Source: Bythopirellula goksoeyrii (GTDB taxonomy: Bacteria; Planctomycetota; Planctomycetia; Pirellulales; Lacipirellulaceae). From it: a stretch of DNA of 64,000 nucleotides. Of the stretch, positions 10,147 through 18,078 are shown piece by piece; the first letter of the stretch is position 1, and every line of letters begins with the position of its first letter. The position numbers and the translations under genes were made by a program. The notes under the pieces were generated by a model, which did not search any database, was not told the origin of the DNA, and saw only the letters and a program-made list of their open reading frames with translations. Location: contig NZ_CP042913.1 of NCBI RefSeq assembly GCF_008065115.1, positions 3,219,827-3,283,826 on the forward strand, written 5' to 3'.

Positions 10147-10470
10147 ATGAGTGAATCCGTCCTAGAAGGCATTGGATGCATCTTGCAAGATGTTCGGGCG
10201 TCTTGGCACTATTTTGGAGATCGTTCTTACGTTTGCCACATGATGATAACCCCGGAAGACGGGGGATTCACTGCTCATGCGATCCGGCTACCCGGTGTGG
10301 TTAGTGAAGGCGATACGGTCGACGAAGCTGTGGAGAATATCATCGATGCCTTCCAAGCGACATTGCAGAGCTACATAGAATCCGGCATGGATATCCCGTG
10401 GACAGATCCTACGGAGGAAGTTGATCGTCCAGCTGGCGCAACTGAACGCCGGATTCTGGTAAATGTCTGA
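10147..10470 (+). CDS. hicB: HicB-family antitoxin
   Basis: Antitoxin of a HicAB type II system, normally binding the HicA toxin and its own operator. Residues 30-90 show the partial RNase-H-like HicB fold: the strand MMITPEDGGFTAHAIRLPGV, then GDTVDEAVENIIDAFQATLQSYIESG. No clear DNA-binding C-terminal helix-turn-helix or ribbon is visible after residue 90, so autoregulation may be weak. It precedes hicA and overlaps it by 8 nt, the reverse of the classical hicA-hicB order but common for short HicB forms. Confidence 0.85.
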   Translation: MSESVLEGIGCILQDVRASWHYFGDRSYVCHMMITPEDGGFTAHAIRLPGVVSEGDTVDEAVENIIDAFQATLQSYIESGMDIPWTDPTEEVDRPAGATERRILVNV

Positions 10471-10696
10471 CCTGCCTGCGATAACGGGGCGCGAAGCCGT
10501 ATCTGCTTTTGAAAAGGCGGAGTTCGTTCTAGTTAGAATTTCTAAATCGAGCCACCATATCATGAAGAAAGCCGGGCATCGGTATCTGCTATCAGTGCCC
10601 GTGCATGGTAAAAAGATCCTTAAGCCGGGAACCCTTAGAAAGTTGATTAAGGATTCAGGCCTGACCGTTGAGCAATTTGTTGAATTCTTAAAATGA
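10463..10696 (+). CDS. hicA: HicA-family mRNA interferase toxin
   Basis: 77-residue toxin with the double-stranded-RNA-binding-like HicA fold. The catalytic histidine region reads SKSSHHIMKKAG (about residues 29-40), followed by VPVHGKKILKPGTLRKLIKDSGLT, the usual C-terminal helix. Known members cleave mRNA and tmRNA on ribosomes. The start codon lies inside hicB (8-nt overlap), which couples synthesis of toxin to antitoxin. Length is typical and the gene appears intact. Confidence 0.88.
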   Translation: MSDLPAITGREAVSAFEKAEFVLVRISKSSHHIMKKAGHRYLLSVPVHGKKILKPGTLRKLIKDSGLTVEQFVEFLK

Positions 10697-10700
10697 TTTT

Positions 10701-10717
10701 ATCCAGAATCTCTGGAT
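10701..10717 (+). terminator. short hairpin between convergent hicA and HTH gene
   Basis: ATCCAGA-ATC-TCTGGAT forms a perfect 7-bp stem with a 3-nt loop just after hicA. A T-run is not clear on the downstream side (TTTT stands before the stem), so its role as a rho-independent terminator is doubtful. Confidence 0.3.
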
Positions 10718-10770
10718 TCTTGCTGCCGGGGGCTTCGTTCAAGAGGCGGAAGTGATTGCATAAAAGCTTC

Positions 10771-11001
10771 TCAATTCCACCCATCGTTCCTGCGCCCGCT
10801 CTTCCGTTTTTCAGAAGCTGTCAACTTGTCGTCGAGAGTCGAAATGCCATGTTTGAGGGCCAGCCGCACAAGCAAGACAGACTTATCAGTGCCGAGCACT
10901 CTCATTGCAGCGGCTTTGTGGTTTTCTACCGTTGATACAGATAGTCCAAGAATTGATGCGATCTCTGATGCATGGCAGCCCAAGCTGATTAATCGTAACA
11001 C
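10771..11001 (-). CDS. LuxR-type helix-turn-helix protein, possibly frameshifted at its 5' end
   Basis: Small DNA-binding regulator of the GerE/LuxR type: VLRLISLGCHASEIASILGLS forms the first helices and STVENHKAAAMRVLG the recognition region; the C-terminus ends SEKRKSGRRNDGWN. From the GTG at 11001 the protein lacks the usual LTPRQVE start of the fold. Those residues are encoded just upstream in the same frame but are preceded by TAA (11023-11025). In the neighbouring frame an ATG at 11059 gives MKQNQTNAYDSI; removing one base near 11026 would join it to LTPRQVEVLRLISLG. So the gene may be a one-base-frameshift pseudogene or a short version using GTG. It has no receiver domain. It is convergent with hicA. 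Confidence 0.6.
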   Translation of the reverse strand: MLRLISLGCHASEIASILGLSVSTVENHKAAAMRVLGTDKSVLLVRLALKHGISTLDDKLTASEKRKSGRRNDGWN

Positions 11002-11146
11002 TTCGACCTGGCGGGGAGTTAGTTATGGAGTCATAGGCGTTCGTCTGGTTTTGCTTCATGTGGTTCTGAAATGAGACCCGATAACGGAATCTAGGCTGTG
11101 TCTAGATTTCCTACTTTGAGTCACACTCTAAACGGAACAGGTATCG

Positions 11147-11422
11147 ATGGCAAATGGAATTGATCGCTCTTGGTTGAGTACTGAATCGCCGGAAAGCACG
11201 ATAACCGATTCAATACTTGCACTCCGAGAGGAACCACAATCGAATCTTGCTAATCGGTATTACTGTTCTTATTGTGGCTCGATTCTTGCGGAGCAGTCGC
11301 CGACAAAGCTGGGGTCCTTTGAGTTCTATTGCTCCAAATGCGACCAACCCTGGATAGTCACAAAGACAGGTGACAAAGAACGGTTGGTTAAAGGAGATTT
11401 TCTAGGGAATCGCCCTTCGTAG
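11147..11422 (+). CDS. small zinc-ribbon-like protein
   Basis: 91-residue protein of unknown function. Its only recognisable feature is a two-knuckle zinc ribbon: YYCSYCGS at about residues 38-45 and FYCSKCDQP at about 60-68, four cysteines at CxxC-CxxC spacing. The N-terminal 35 residues are polar. No neighbour suggests a function; it may be a nucleic-acid-binding or structural adaptor protein. The ATG at 11147 has a weak AACAGG upstream. A chance frame is unlikely because the paired CxxC motifs are kept. Confidence 0.55.
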   Translation: MANGIDRSWLSTESPESTITDSILALREEPQSNLANRYYCSYCGSILAEQSPTKLGSFEFYCSKCDQPWIVTKTGDKERLVKGDFLGNRPS

Positions 11423-11655
11423 TGGCGTGAAGTCGCTCGAAGTCTACGCTCTCCTCAATTGGCAAATCTAGCCAATTCAGTGCTTTCTTCGCCGTTGTAC
11501 AGATCCTCTCACTGATCTAGCGATGACCGGGTGGCGGCCACTTTGAGTGTCGGAAAAAGGGCTTTTTCTCCCAGTCGCAAAGCCTGCTGGGGTGAACTAT
11601 ACTTGAGAGTTTAGTTTTCCCTTCTAATACCCAAACTGAGTCTGCTGGAGATTGC

Positions 11656-12639
11656 ATGTCTGAAGCTGCCCCCTGGATTACTTACCGCCCCGAGCTCAAG
11701 GTTCTCGACTGCACCATCCGCGATGGCGGACTCATTAATAAGCATCAGTTCAGCGACGAAACCGTGCGGGCGGTGTACGATACGTGTCTTGAGGCCGGCA
11801 TCGATGCCATGGAAGTCGGCTACAAGAACTCCCCCAAGCCATTTCCCAAAAGCGAATTCGGCCCTTGGCGCCATTGCGACGAGGAGGACATCAACCGTGT
11901 CTTCGCTGGACACGATCTGGATAAAACCGGTCTGAAGCTTTGTGCGATGGCCGATGCGGGCAAGAGTGATTACCGTGAGCAGATCGTCCCGCGCAATGAG
12001 AGTTTGCTCGACATGATTCGAGTGGCTTTCTATGCCCATCAAGTCTCGGAAGCGGTGCAGATGATTGAGCATTGTGCCGAGCTTGGTTACGATACGACTG
12101 CCAACCTGATGGCGGTCTCAAACATTGATGATGCTGAAATCGACACGGTGCTGTCCGCAATCAAAGATACACCCGCCCAGGTAATGGTAATCGTCGACAG
12201 CTTTGGCCACTTGTACCGCGAACAGATCGACCGGCTTTACAAAAAGTATGCAACCGCGCTTGAAGGTTCCGACAAGGAGATTGGCATTCACGCGCACAAT
12301 AATCAGCAACTTGCCTTCGCCAACACGGTCGAGGCGATCATTCTTGGGTCTAACCGCGTCGACGCCACGATGTTTGGCCTGGGCCGGGGTGCTGGCAATT
12401 GCCCGATGGAGCTGCTACTGGGTTTCTTGAGAAATCCCAAGTTCAAGCTTCGCCCTGTGATCAAGCTTATCCAGGAGCAGATCCTGCCGCTCAAAAAAGA
12501 AATCGACTGGGGCCCCAGCATTCCCTACAACATCACGGGCCAGATGAATCTTCATCCCCGCGATGCGATGGAATTCCGCGAAGGGGATACGCCGGACGAC
12601 TATGTCGCCTTCTATGACGACATTGTTCTGGATAACTAG
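11656..12639 (+). CDS. DRE-TIM metallolyase (aldolase catalytic domain protein)
   Basis: Member of the HMGL-like/DRE-TIM barrel superfamily that includes 4-hydroxy-2-oxovalerate aldolase, HMG-CoA lyase and isopropylmalate synthase. The metal-binding signature LDCTIRDGG is at about 17-25 and the paired-histidine strand HAHNN at about 212-216; the late glycine-rich segment FGLGRGAGNCPMELL also fits. At 327 residues it has only the catalytic barrel, without the C-terminal regulatory domain of the synthases. The ATG at 11656 has GGAG 6 nt ahead. The substrate is not predictable; related proteins are annotated simply as aldolase-domain proteins. It is monocistronic here. Confidence 0.85.
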   Translation: MSEAAPWITYRPELKVLDCTIRDGGLINKHQFSDETVRAVYDTCLEAGIDAMEVGYKNSPKPFPKSEFGPWRHCDEEDINRVFAGHDLDKTGLKLCAMADAGKSDYREQIVPRNESLLDMIRVAFYAHQVSEAVQMIEHCAELGYDTTANLMAVSNIDDAEIDTVLSAIKDTPAQVMVIVDSFGHLYREQIDRLYKKYATALEGSDKEIGIHAHNNQQLAFANTVEAIILGSNRVDATMFGLGRGAGNCPMELLLGFLRNPKFKLRPVIKLIQEQILPLKKEIDWGPSIPYNITGQMNLHPRDAMEFREGDTPDDYVAFYDDIVLDN

Positions 12640-12678
12640 ATCACCGTCCGCGATTGTCATTCGCTCTTTACAATTACT

Positions 12679-12809
12679 CTCCCGCTTGCGGGAGGGTCGG
12701 ACGCCGTAGCGGCCGGGGAGGGGAAAACAGGAATCTAGCTTGAGCCATGTTTCTCTAGAGCCGCGATCCCTCCCCGCTCGATAGCTCGCGACCCTCCCGC
12801 AAGCGGGAG
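12679..12809. repeat. inverted repeat with perfect 20-bp ends
   Basis: CTCCCGCTTGCGGGAGGGTC at 12679-12698 is matched exactly by its reverse complement at 12790-12809, with a second complementary pair inside (GGGGAGGGG near 12715 and TCCCTCCCC near 12767). Each 20-mer is itself a small hairpin (CTCCCGC-TT-GCGGGAG). It lies between convergent genes and looks like a REP/MITE-type non-coding element that may also end transcription. Confidence 0.75.
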
Positions 12810-12893
12810 GGTGAGAACGCCTTCGGCTTCTTTATTCCAAGTAGCTGAGGGTGTCCGGCAATTGCACTCAATACTGCCAGAGGCGAAGCGAAT

Positions 12894-12953
12894 TGTCATC
12901 CCGAGGTACTCCGAGGGATCTGGCCAGATTTCTCGGAGTACCTCGAAATGACA
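12894..12953. repeat. second intergenic inverted repeat
   Basis: TGTCATCCCGAGGTACTCCGAG (12894-12915) pairs with CTCGGAGTACCTCGAAATGACA (12932-12953) with only two mismatches and a 16-nt loop. The TGTCATCC...GGATGACA-like ends resemble small mobile palindromes found in many bacterial genomes. It directly follows the first inverted repeat, between the aldolase-like gene and the prenyltransferase-repeat gene. Confidence 0.65.
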
Positions 12954-12992
12954 GAAAACGAATTTCTTGATACCCTCAAATAGCTTGATGTC

Positions 12993-14528
12993 CTACAGCC
13001 CGCCGCCAATCAACTCCAATTGATAGATCGGCAAGTGCCGATAATAGACCTCAAGCATGTAGGTTGAGAGGCAGGTGATGAAAAGTCGCCCCCCTTCGGT
13101 GTTCCAACGAAAGCCTTGCGGATCCCAACTTCCACGCTCGCGGCCTTCCTGCACCTGGTGCTGAGGAATCACGACTTTCATCTTGTCATTCCAAGTCCGC
13201 CAGTGCCGGCCTTCCATGTGGTGGCAAACTTGGGTGGCATAGTACCAGTAGTACACGTCGCGATCTCGCGTCCATTCGGGCAGATTGTCCAGCAGATGGT
13301 TTGTCCCGCGAACCAGGCGTTCGTCCTTGTGTCCCCAGCCGAGATACTGGCGGCATAACAATCCCTCGGCAGACATGCTCAGGGAAGGGCCACTATCTGT
13401 TTGATAACTGTATCGACTGCCATATTCGTGACTCACCGAATCGAGGAATTCTTCTACATTCGTTAAGCAAGGGGAGGGGACGCTGAGCTTTGCCATGCGT
13501 GCGCTTTGCAGCGCCATCACGAACCAGCCAGTTACCGAGAGGTCGCTCCCCGTGCCAGGAAAATACTTCCAACCTCCCTCCGGTGCCTGCACACTCACAC
13601 AATAATCAATTGCTCGCTGGGCCGGATCGTGATACCGCTCATCGCCAGTCATACCGTACAGTTCGCAGATTGCAATCGTGCAAAGCGCCTGAGTGTAGAG
13701 CTGCGAAGTCCCCTGGCCCGATTGGAAGAAATTGCCATCGGCGTCCTGCTTGCTCAGCAGACCTGTCCAAGCCCGTGAAACAATATCGGTGAACGGCTCG
13801 TGTTTGTCACCTAGGGGCGTATATCCGGCTCCTTGAAAGGCGATGAGCGCCATCGCCGTTGCGGCCTCGGCATTTTCATTCCTGCCACCATCCTCGTAGG
13901 GACCGAGAAGACTCCACATACCGTTCTTGCTCCGATTGCGCGCTAGCCATCGCAAGGCTTCCAACACAGCACGCTGAGTCGCCGCGGTTCCTCCATAGGC
14001 ATCCAGCAAGGCTTGCTGCATCCCTTGTTCACGACCCGAGAGGGCCAGTTGAATCGGATCAGAGGTCAACGGCATCGCACGAGCCAACAGGGGTGATTCG
14101 GTCGCCGTGGGAGAGAGTGCCACGGGATCAGCGATCTGCGGAACTGGTTCAGGAACCAGTGCGTCTTCAAGTTGCTGGTCGGGCGAGTCCAAGGGGATAT
14201 CAAAATCTCCTCCCGCAGAAAGCGGATCCTCGGATTCATAATAGTCAAACAAGAGTACGAGATCATCACGCGTCTGTGGTGCAATAAAGATCAGCCCCAG
14301 AATGATTACGATCAGCATGTGCAGCGCAGCACTGAACAACCAGGGAGGGGACTCGGTGAAAAATTGGGTTGGGGACCACAACGGTGGCAGCGGATCTGGT
14401 TCAGTCCGTCTTGCTTTGGAAGAGGGCGTGCTGGTCGGCTTAATGGGAACTGAAGGGGGCGCAACCGGAGCCACAACGACCTCGGGAAGGTCGTCGCCGA
14501 AAGTCGGGCGAGGCTCCGATGTAGGCAT
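12993..14528 (-). CDS. membrane-anchored prenyltransferase/squalene-oxidase-repeat protein
   Basis: 511-residue protein of a family abundant in planctomycetes. Residues 1-60 are proline-rich, a single transmembrane helix follows at about 63-83, and an alpha/alpha-barrel of squalene-cyclase-type repeats extends from about 165 to 490. Repeat marks include ALRWLARNRSKNGMW, QDADGNFF, QAPEGGWKYFPGTGSDLSVTGW and WDPQGFRWNTEGG. The DxDD motif of true squalene-hopene cyclases is absent, so terpene cyclisation is unlikely; a structural or protein-binding role at the membrane is more plausible. The ATG is at 14528. It reads away from the tRNA. Confidence 0.8.
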   Translation of the reverse strand: MPTSEPRPTFGDDLPEVVVAPVAPPSVPIKPTSTPSSKARRTEPDPLPPLWSPTQFFTESPPWLFSAALHMLIVIILGLIFIAPQTRDDLVLLFDYYESEDPLSAGGDFDIPLDSPDQQLEDALVPEPVPQIADPVALSPTATESPLLARAMPLTSDPIQLALSGREQGMQQALLDAYGGTAATQRAVLEALRWLARNRSKNGMWSLLGPYEDGGRNENAEAATAMALIAFQGAGYTPLGDKHEPFTDIVSRAWTGLLSKQDADGNFFQSGQGTSQLYTQALCTIAICELYGMTGDERYHDPAQRAIDYCVSVQAPEGGWKYFPGTGSDLSVTGWFVMALQSARMAKLSVPSPCLTNVEEFLDSVSHEYGSRYSYQTDSGPSLSMSAEGLLCRQYLGWGHKDERLVRGTNHLLDNLPEWTRDRDVYYWYYATQVCHHMEGRHWRTWNDKMKVVIPQHQVQEGRERGSWDPQGFRWNTEGGRLFITCLSTYMLEVYYRHLPIYQLELIGGGL

Positions 14529-14938
14529 AAAGAATATCTCCGTTCACCTTTAAGTCTAATCTTGCCCACGAATAGCGGCAAGGAAACCAGCTTTGTCACA
14601 AGCCTATGGATTACAACGTCTCCAGCCCAAAAACCTTCCCTTTTGGCTCGTAGTTTTGAATAAGAGTAACATCGGAGCCTGTCGACACTCAGCCCCGGCA
14701 GATTCGTTAGGCTCTCCCTCGTGAACTGCTAACAGCTACCTATCCTGCGGATTGGGGGAACTAAGCAGGAAGCGTGTGTAACCGGATTTGACCGATCACC
14801 CTCAAGTCCCCCAGTCTGGCGGTCCGAAGAACAGGGGATAACAAATATCGAGGATTGGGTATGAGAAGTGGTCTACTCGCTTTAAATTGCCACTTGCCGA
14901 CCAGCCACCCTCGGTGGTAGGATTACCAATTCAAATGA
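14529..14938. other. 410-bp interval upstream of the tRNA gene
   Basis: No gene. It must hold the promoters for the divergent prenyltransferase-repeat gene and the initiator tRNA. TTGACC near 14786 could be a -35 box, but no convincing -10 partner is seen at the right distance. Confidence 0.3.
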
Positions 14939-15012
<74 letters not shown>

Positions 15013-15450
15013 CTTTTGATAGGTCTTTGCTGAACAACCTTTTGTGGTGACCTGTTGACGTCGGTAGTGCGGCTTTTTTTCAACGAATAATGGCAAGTTG
15101 CTACTTCTGGCAGTTGAATGCGAAGTCTCATTATGTCGTTATCTAAAACTTCAGCGATCTCCAAGTATTGCCGCCAACTATCCAAGGATATTCGAGAGAG
15201 TTTCTCGCTTAATCTAGTTGGTTAGTTAGGAGCCGAGTGAGATGAAAAGTGGCTGGCCTAGCGATATCTCAAAGCCCAGGTTGCCAACTGGATACAGATC
15301 GTAAGATCTGGTCCTGGGTAAATGCACCTGCTACACTGAGACCTTGAATGGTCTAGTCTGTCTTGCCAGGCATTCCGTCAAGCAGAGCATATTCTTCTCA
15401 TCACTTTTCAGGGGGCATTCGCTCCCCTAGCATGAGGGCTCTTGGCAGCT
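15013..15450. other. 438-bp interval between tRNA and sugar-binding gene
   Basis: No supported gene. GTGCGGCTTTTTTT near 15067-15080 could be part of a terminator for the tRNA but lacks a strong stem. No integrase gene or remnant, which one would look for at the tRNA-proximal end of an island, is recognisable here. Confidence 0.35.
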
Positions 15451-16488
15451 ATGAAAATCGAACGTATCGCCCTGTTGGCAATTCTTGTGGCAGCATCCGT
15501 TGGAGTCATGCTGTATCGCACCACTGTGTACGATCGGCCTAAAACCACGGTGCAACCGAAGTTCGCGGTGATCACTGGTGGTTCGGGTCCTTACTGGCAG
15601 GCCATTGCATCCGGGGTGCAGTCTGCGGCTCGCGATCTCGACGCTGAAGTTGACGTTCGCATGCCCGATCACGACGAAGACTTGGAAGCGCAATCGAAAA
15701 TCATCACCGATTTACTAGGGAACCAATACGATGGCGTCGCGGTCAGCCCGCTCGATGCCGAGGCGCAAACCCGCTCCATCAATCGTCTAGCCGATCATCT
15801 CTTTGTGGTAACGATTGACTCCGACGCCCCACTGTCAGCGCGGCTGGGTTACGTGGGAGCGAGTAACTTCGCAGCGGGTACTAAATGCGCTGAGTTGACC
15901 AAGGAGGCGGTGCCAGAAGGTGGCATGGTTGCCGTGCTACTTGCCAATCTGTCAAAAAGTAATATGAAGGATCGAAAATCCGGCTTTGCGCAGAATCTTA
16001 TCGGTGGAGACGATGATGAGGCAACTTCCAACGACACCTACGAGATTGTCGACTTCTTGATCGACGAAGGTGATAGCGAGCGTTGCGCAAATCAAATTCG
16101 GCAAGTGCTCAAAGAGCATGACGATTTAGCTTGCATAGTCGGGCTGAATTCTCGTCACGGGCCCATCCTGTTGTCGGTCCTCAAAGAAGAGAACAAACTC
16201 GGCGACATAAAGCTAATAACATTCGATACGCCTGAGGAAACGCTCACCGGTGTCGAGCAAGGGCACATCTTTGCTACGATCGCGCAAGATCCGTATCAAT
16301 ACGGTTACGAAGCTATTCGGCTGCTGACATCGTACTGCAACCGTCCGAAGGAGATGCTCCCACCGCCTGGCCTCGAGAGCTCGATGAACATCAAAATCAA
16401 AGTGGTGCGAGCGGAAGACGTTGCAAGCTTTCGGGCAGACTGGCAGAAGCGGACACAGGAAAAACCGATACCTGCCAAGCCATCATAG
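15451..16488 (+). CDS. periplasmic sugar-binding protein (RbsB-like, Peripla_BP_4)
   Basis: Substrate-binding protein of the ribose/galactose ABC type. An N-terminal hydrophobic segment (about residues 5-23) serves as signal or anchor. The two-lobed fold is recognisable from KFAVITGGSGPYWQAIASGVQ, the DGVAVSPLDAE hinge block, VVTIDSDAP, and LITFDTPEETLTGVEQGHIFATIAQDPYQYGY near 260-295. It begins best at the ATG at 15451; a TTG at 15442 is the alternative. No ABC permease or ATPase lies nearby, so it is an orphan that may serve a transporter elsewhere or a sensor. It is the first gene after the initiator tRNA. Confidence 0.85.
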   Translation: MKIERIALLAILVAASVGVMLYRTTVYDRPKTTVQPKFAVITGGSGPYWQAIASGVQSAARDLDAEVDVRMPDHDEDLEAQSKIITDLLGNQYDGVAVSPLDAEAQTRSINRLADHLFVVTIDSDAPLSARLGYVGASNFAAGTKCAELTKEAVPEGGMVAVLLANLSKSNMKDRKSGFAQNLIGGDDDEATSNDTYEIVDFLIDEGDSERCANQIRQVLKEHDDLACIVGLNSRHGPILLSVLKEENKLGDIKLITFDTPEETLTGVEQGHIFATIAQDPYQYGYEAIRLLTSYCNRPKEMLPPPGLESSMNIKIKVVRAEDVASFRADWQKRTQEKPIPAKPS

Positions 16489-16791
16489 ACTGCGGGTATC
16501 CACTGCTCCTATGGTACTTCCATGGTGGTTTGCATCCAGAGATGTGGACCACTGCCGTCGACCGGAGGCAAGGGCCGAACGGCGTTTTCTGGCGGGCTAC
16601 CAATTTGCCTGGTACAATTCAGTATCAGCAGCAAGAGTGCTTGAAGCGTTTACGATTCTATCGCTTCCTATGTTTGCCTGATAAACTGGATTAAATGGAG
16701 CTGCTCCTCAAAGTCACGTGCATCCAGGATATATTGTCTTGAGCGGCTAGAAATCATTCGGACAATTTTTGACGTAGAAGTAGTTTAGAGC
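16489..16791. other. 303-bp interval without gene
   Basis: No supported coding frame. Presumably carries the promoter of the LamG gene at 16792; no clear boxes or hairpins seen. Confidence 0.3.
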
Positions 16792-17937
16792 ATGAAGGCA
16801 TACCTGTTATTTGGAATCTGCAACTGTGTGGTTTTCATATCAGGCGTGCTTCAAGCAGCAGTCCTCCCGAGCCTTCAATCTTCTTTGGCCAACTATTATT
16901 CGTTTGACCGCCCTCTTGGAGGCAATTTCGATTCGCTGATCGAGATCGACTTGGGTACTGACCAGACCAATATTGCCCTCCTCAACGGGGCACCGCGTAT
17001 AGCCGATGCTGCCTGGAGCGGAAGCACTTACTCTCTTCAAACGGGCCAGAATAGTGATACTTTAAGCAATGATGATTGGAAGGCGGGCATTCAGTTTTTA
17101 TCCTCTGCAGAATCCACTTTGATTGGCACTAAACATGTTACCGGCATTTCTTTGATGGGTTGGTTCAAACCCTTAGGCAATCATTTCGATAATCCCAGTC
17201 TCAACACGAATACGCCCGCAGGTGAGGATAGGTACAACGCTTTCGGGCTGTTCGGTCTGTTGCGTGGCGACGAAAACTTAGGAAATACCGATGGGCACGC
17301 CGTCCGTGCATTGCTAGAAGTGATTAACGATCGAATCACAGGCCTGGGACGACGGCTGGACTCTCAACCAGGCTCAGGTTCCATTCGATCGGTAGAGCGT
17401 TGGGATCAAATCATGATACCCGGTGAATGGTGCCATCTGACGGCAACATTTGACTTCGATCGGGGCGAAGTGGCACTCTATAAGAATGGACTGCCCATCG
17501 AGACCGAAAACCTGAGTGTTGGGAACTGGGATCTAACCGAAGGAATAGACTATACCTCGAACGAATCTGCGGGAGGAATCAAGATTGGCGGGAGCTTCCC
17601 TGACAACTCCCAGGAACGAAATCCATTCAATGGTCTCATCGACGAGTTGATGGCCTTCAACCAGTGGCTAACGCCAGACCTCGTATTGGCGCAATATCAA
17701 TTAGTCAGTGGACTGCCGGGCGACTTGGACGGAGACCATGACGTCGATGGCGCCGATTTTCTTCAAATACAACGTAGTAGCCCACATTTACTGTCCTCAT
17801 GGCAAGAACAGTATGGCATCGGAATCGAGCCACAAGCTTCGGCAACAAACGTCCAAGACTCTCTGGCCGCTCCTGAACCATCAGGAATCTGTCTGGCCTT
17901 TCTCGCTATGCTAATACCAATCGCAGTTGGTCGATAG
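16792..17937 (+). CDS. secreted LamG-fold protein with dockerin-like repeat and degenerate PEP-CTERM tail
   Basis: Predicted exported lectin-like protein. It has a signal peptide (about 1-22) and a concanavalin-A/LamG-type domain (about 30-300) with blocks such as ISLMGWFKPLG, GEWCHLTATFDFDRGEVALYKNG and FNGLIDELMAFNQWL. Next is a single dockerin-like calcium loop, GDLDGDHDVDGADFLQIQR (about 305-323), and a C-terminal APEPSG plus hydrophobic helix ending VGR. The sorting tail is weak: it lacks the usual RRRR end. It stands 141 bp before the PL11 lyase in the same direction and could help bind the same polysaccharide. Confidence 0.75.
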   Translation: MKAYLLFGICNCVVFISGVLQAAVLPSLQSSLANYYSFDRPLGGNFDSLIEIDLGTDQTNIALLNGAPRIADAAWSGSTYSLQTGQNSDTLSNDDWKAGIQFLSSAESTLIGTKHVTGISLMGWFKPLGNHFDNPSLNTNTPAGEDRYNAFGLFGLLRGDENLGNTDGHAVRALLEVINDRITGLGRRLDSQPGSGSIRSVERWDQIMIPGEWCHLTATFDFDRGEVALYKNGLPIETENLSVGNWDLTEGIDYTSNESAGGIKIGGSFPDNSQERNPFNGLIDELMAFNQWLTPDLVLAQYQLVSGLPGDLDGDHDVDGADFLQIQRSSPHLLSSWQEQYGIGIEPQASATNVQDSLAAPEPSGICLAFLAMLIPIAVGR

Positions 17938-18078
17938 AGACTTTTGACAATCTCAATAGCATTAGCGCATCTTCTCCTTTAGGATGGGCAATGGATGGAC
18001 TACCATGGAGTCATATTCCGGTGCCTCGATAGCGGATAGTTCGTAAAGATTTCTCTCTCCTCTCATGCGAGTGTTTCA

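Noticed and set aside
12679-12953. CRISPR array
   Set aside because: Repeats are inverted pairs without regular spacers, and there is no cas gene in the window.
12993-14528. Squalene-hopene cyclase
   Set aside because: Repeat fold is similar but the catalytic DxDD motif is absent and a proline-rich membrane-anchored N-terminus is present.
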